DNA from: an uncultured Eubacteriales bacterium
GTDB lineage: Bacteria > Bacillota > Clostridia > Oscillospirales > Acutalibacteraceae
Direction: 5' to 3'
DNA: 7,194 bases
Assembly (NCBI GenBank): GCA_934636435.1
Contig: CAKUAQ010000072.1
Location: 1-7,194, forward strand
Positions 6,319-7,194 of the stretch are shown in pieces. The notes under the pieces are model-generated. The model was given only the letters and a program-made list of their open reading frames with translations, was not told the DNA's origin and did no database searches. Position 1 is the stretch's first letter. Every line of letters begins with the position of its first letter. Both the position numbers and the translations under genes were made by a program.

Positions 6319-6978
6319 TCAGCGCTTAATCAAACGTACCTTTCCGCCGCAGGGCAGCCCCACCGCGTTGGCATCATCCGTATCCACATGCATTTCCAGC
6401 CGGAAATCCGGATGTACCCGCACCTGCACATCATACCACCGGGTGCGCCGTTCACCGGCATCCACTTCCACATCCACATACTCGCCGTCCGCAACACCGA
6501 AATGTCTGCCATCCTCCGGGCTCATATGAATGTGCCGGTTGGCAATAATGCAGCCCTCTTCGATGCTGATAACGCCTTTCGGCCCGACGATCGTAATGGG
6601 AGCAGAACCGGTGATCTTACCGGACTCCCGCACCGGAGCTTTAACTTTCAGCGTATAGGAATCCGTGCGAGAGATCTCCACCTGCGTCGCCTTACGGACC
6701 GGGCCAAGCACCCGTACTTTCTCGATGGCGCGCATGGACGGCCCCACCAGCGTCAGCTGCTCCTTGCAGGCGTACTGACCGGGCTGGGAAAGCTCCTTCA
6801 TCGGCTGTAATTCATACCCCTTACCGAACAAAATTTCCACGTCGGCGGCAGTCAAATGAATGTGCCGATTGGATACGCCTACCGGAATCAGATCGTCCGT
6901 CTCCGGTACTACGCGCACACCCTGCTTTTCCAAAGCGGAGCGTACCGCTGCTGTAATTACGGAAGAATCCAATGCCAT
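6319..6978 (-). CDS. pduL: Phosphate propanoyl/acyltransferase PduL
   Basis: PduL is the microcompartment phosphotransacylase. It converts acyl-CoA to acyl-phosphate, recycling CoA inside the shell and feeding ATP formation by an acyl kinase. The 219-residue protein has both zinc-site repeats typical of PduL: PVGVSNRHIHLT (His39, His41) and IIANRHIHMSPEDG (His149, His151), plus RLEMHVDTDDANA (His197) near the end. The N-terminus has hydrophobic residues at 7, 8, 11, 12, 15 and 16, giving an amphipathic helix of the sort that acts as an encapsulation peptide; that role is inferred. The ATG at 6978 lies 8 bases after AAGGAG. An in-frame GTG three codons upstream lies inside the ribosome-binding site and is unlikely to be used. 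It follows the BMC-H gene after a 158-base gap rich in RNA structure, and precedes eutN by 31 bases. Identification is secure; propionyl-CoA versus acetyl-CoA preference is not visible. Confidence 0.96.
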   Translation of the reverse strand: MALDSSVITAAVRSALEKQGVRVVPETDDLIPVGVSNRHIHLTAADVEILFGKGYELQPMKELSQPGQYACKEQLTLVGPSMRAIEKVRVLGPVRKATQVEISRTDSYTLKVKAPVRESGKITGSAPITIVGPKGVISIEEGCIIANRHIHMSPEDGRHFGVADGEYVDVEVDAGERRTRWYDVQVRVHPDFRLEMHVDTDDANAVGLPCGGKVRLIKR

Positions 6979-7010
6979 AATGAACACTCCTTAACTCTTG
7001 ATATCCGCAT

Positions 7011-7039
7011 AGCATAAAGCAAAGGAATCTGTGTTACAA
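7011..7039 (-). promoter_or_regulatory. Possible weak internal promoter for pduL
   Basis: The minus strand shows TTGTAA (7034–7039) and TATGCT (7011–7016), 17 bases apart, each matching the sigma-A consensus at 4 of 6 positions. The expected start near 7004 would give a leader of about 26 bases before the pduL ATG. It lies directly behind the big hairpin, and its -35 box sits inside one arm of the outer inverted repeat. Such boxes occur by chance, so the call is weak. Confidence 0.3.
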
Positions 7040-7131
7040 TATTCCGCTGCTTTACGGTATGCCGTTTCACCCGCATCCCCCACCGCGCCGCTGTTGCGGC
7101 GCGGTGGGAACGGATGCCCCGGTTTGTAACA
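7032..7131 (-). repeat. 8-bp inverted repeat enclosing the GC-rich hairpin
   Basis: TGTTACAA at 7032–7039 and TTGTAACA at 7124–7131 are exact reverse complements, set on either side of the hairpin at 7073–7117. In the transcript they could pair as an outer stem with the hairpin inside. The left arm could instead lie in the loop of a small hairpin GGAAT (7024–7028) / ATTCC (7041–7045), so two folds compete. The right arm starts 6 bases after the BMC-H stop codon. Confidence 0.6.
7073..7117 (-). other. Strong GC-rich stem-loop between the BMC-H gene and pduL
   Basis: Bases 7079–7091 (CCCACCGCGCCGC) and 7096–7108 (GCGGCGCGGTGGG) form a perfect 13-bp stem, nearly all G·C, with a 4-base loop. After a 3-base bulge (7109–7111) the stem goes on with GCATCC (7073–7078) / GGATGC (7112–7117), for 19 bp in total. 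No U-run follows on the minus strand, so it does not look like an intrinsic terminator. Placed just behind a shell-protein gene, it would suit an mRNA 3'-end stabiliser or processing point that lets the shell protein be made in excess of the enzymes; this role is inferred. Confidence 0.85.
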
Positions 7132-7136
7132 GCTAT

Positions 7137-7194
7137 TTACTTCAGCGTGGGCAACAGCTTCTCCACATCGGCGTGGGGACGGGGGATCACATGG
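7137..7194 (-). CDS. Hexameric microcompartment shell protein, BMC-H (PduA/EutM/PduJ-like), C-terminal 18 residues
   Basis: Only the end of this gene is in the window. Reading back from the TAA at 7137–7139 gives HVIPRPHADVEKLLPTLK. This closely matches the conserved C-terminus of single-domain hexameric shell proteins of the PduA/EutM type (VIPRPHxxVEKxLP). These proteins tile the facets of the shell, and their central pores pass substrates and products. The reading frame is fixed by the match although the start is missing. The context (pduL, eutN, pduS, pduT downstream) supports the call. The exact type (PduA, PduJ, EutM) cannot be told from 18 residues. Confidence 0.88.
   Translation of the reverse strand, partial: HVIPRPHADVEKLLPTLK

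Noticed and set aside
6031..6810. Long open + strand frame of about 259 codons
   Set aside because: It lies antisense to pduL and eutN, whose family identity is certain, resembles no known protein, and results from GC-rich codon bias in the opposite strand.
1..7194. Mobile elements, CRISPR arrays, tRNA or rRNA genes, phage or defence genes
   Set aside because: Nothing seen: no transposase motifs, no regularly spaced repeats, no tRNA-like cloverleaf, and nearly all bases belong to identified genes or short gaps.

Overview
All genes in this window lie on the minus strand, so transcription runs from high to low coordinates. The content points to a Gram-positive, Clostridia-like (Firmicutes) chromosome of moderately high GC. 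The gene order miaB – YlbF/YmcA-family gene – mutS matches the ymcB-ymcA-(cotE)-mutS block of Bacillus subtilis, the Shine-Dalgarno sites are strong GGAGG-type, and one near-consensus sigma-A promoter is present. The genus cannot be fixed from the sequence alone.

Region 1 (7194–4096) is the 3' part of a bacterial microcompartment (BMC) operon. In order of transcription it holds the C-terminus of a hexameric shell protein (BMC-H), the phosphotransacylase PduL, the pentameric vertex protein EutN/PduN, the Fe-S flavoprotein PduS (RnfC-like), and the tandem-domain trimeric shell protein PduT with its pore-cluster cysteine. Together they supply acyl-CoA to acyl-phosphate conversion inside the shell, shell facet and vertex parts, and a probable electron route through the shell (PduS plus PduT). 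The signature enzyme (diol dehydratase, ethanolamine lyase, glycyl-radical enzyme or other) must lie upstream of the window, so the substrate cannot be stated. The 158-bp gap between the BMC-H gene and pduL holds a very strong GC-rich hairpin enclosed by a second inverted repeat. The operon ends in a hairpin terminator at 4046–4082.

Region 2 (4033–3401) is a lone histidine (phosphoglycerate mutase-like) phosphatase. It starts at GTG right behind the BMC terminator and is followed by a weak terminator-like hairpin.

Region 3 (3348–1) is a housekeeping unit: a near-consensus promoter with an unusual three-copy 9-bp motif and a 13-bp hairpin at the predicted transcript start, then miaB (tRNA methylthiotransferase), a YlbF/YmcA-family protein with a four-cysteine tail, and the first 457 codons of mutS. 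No tRNA, rRNA, CRISPR, insertion sequence or phage gene was seen. The most unusual points are the regulatory structures at 3290–3348 and 7011–7131, and the concentration of Fe-S cluster proteins.
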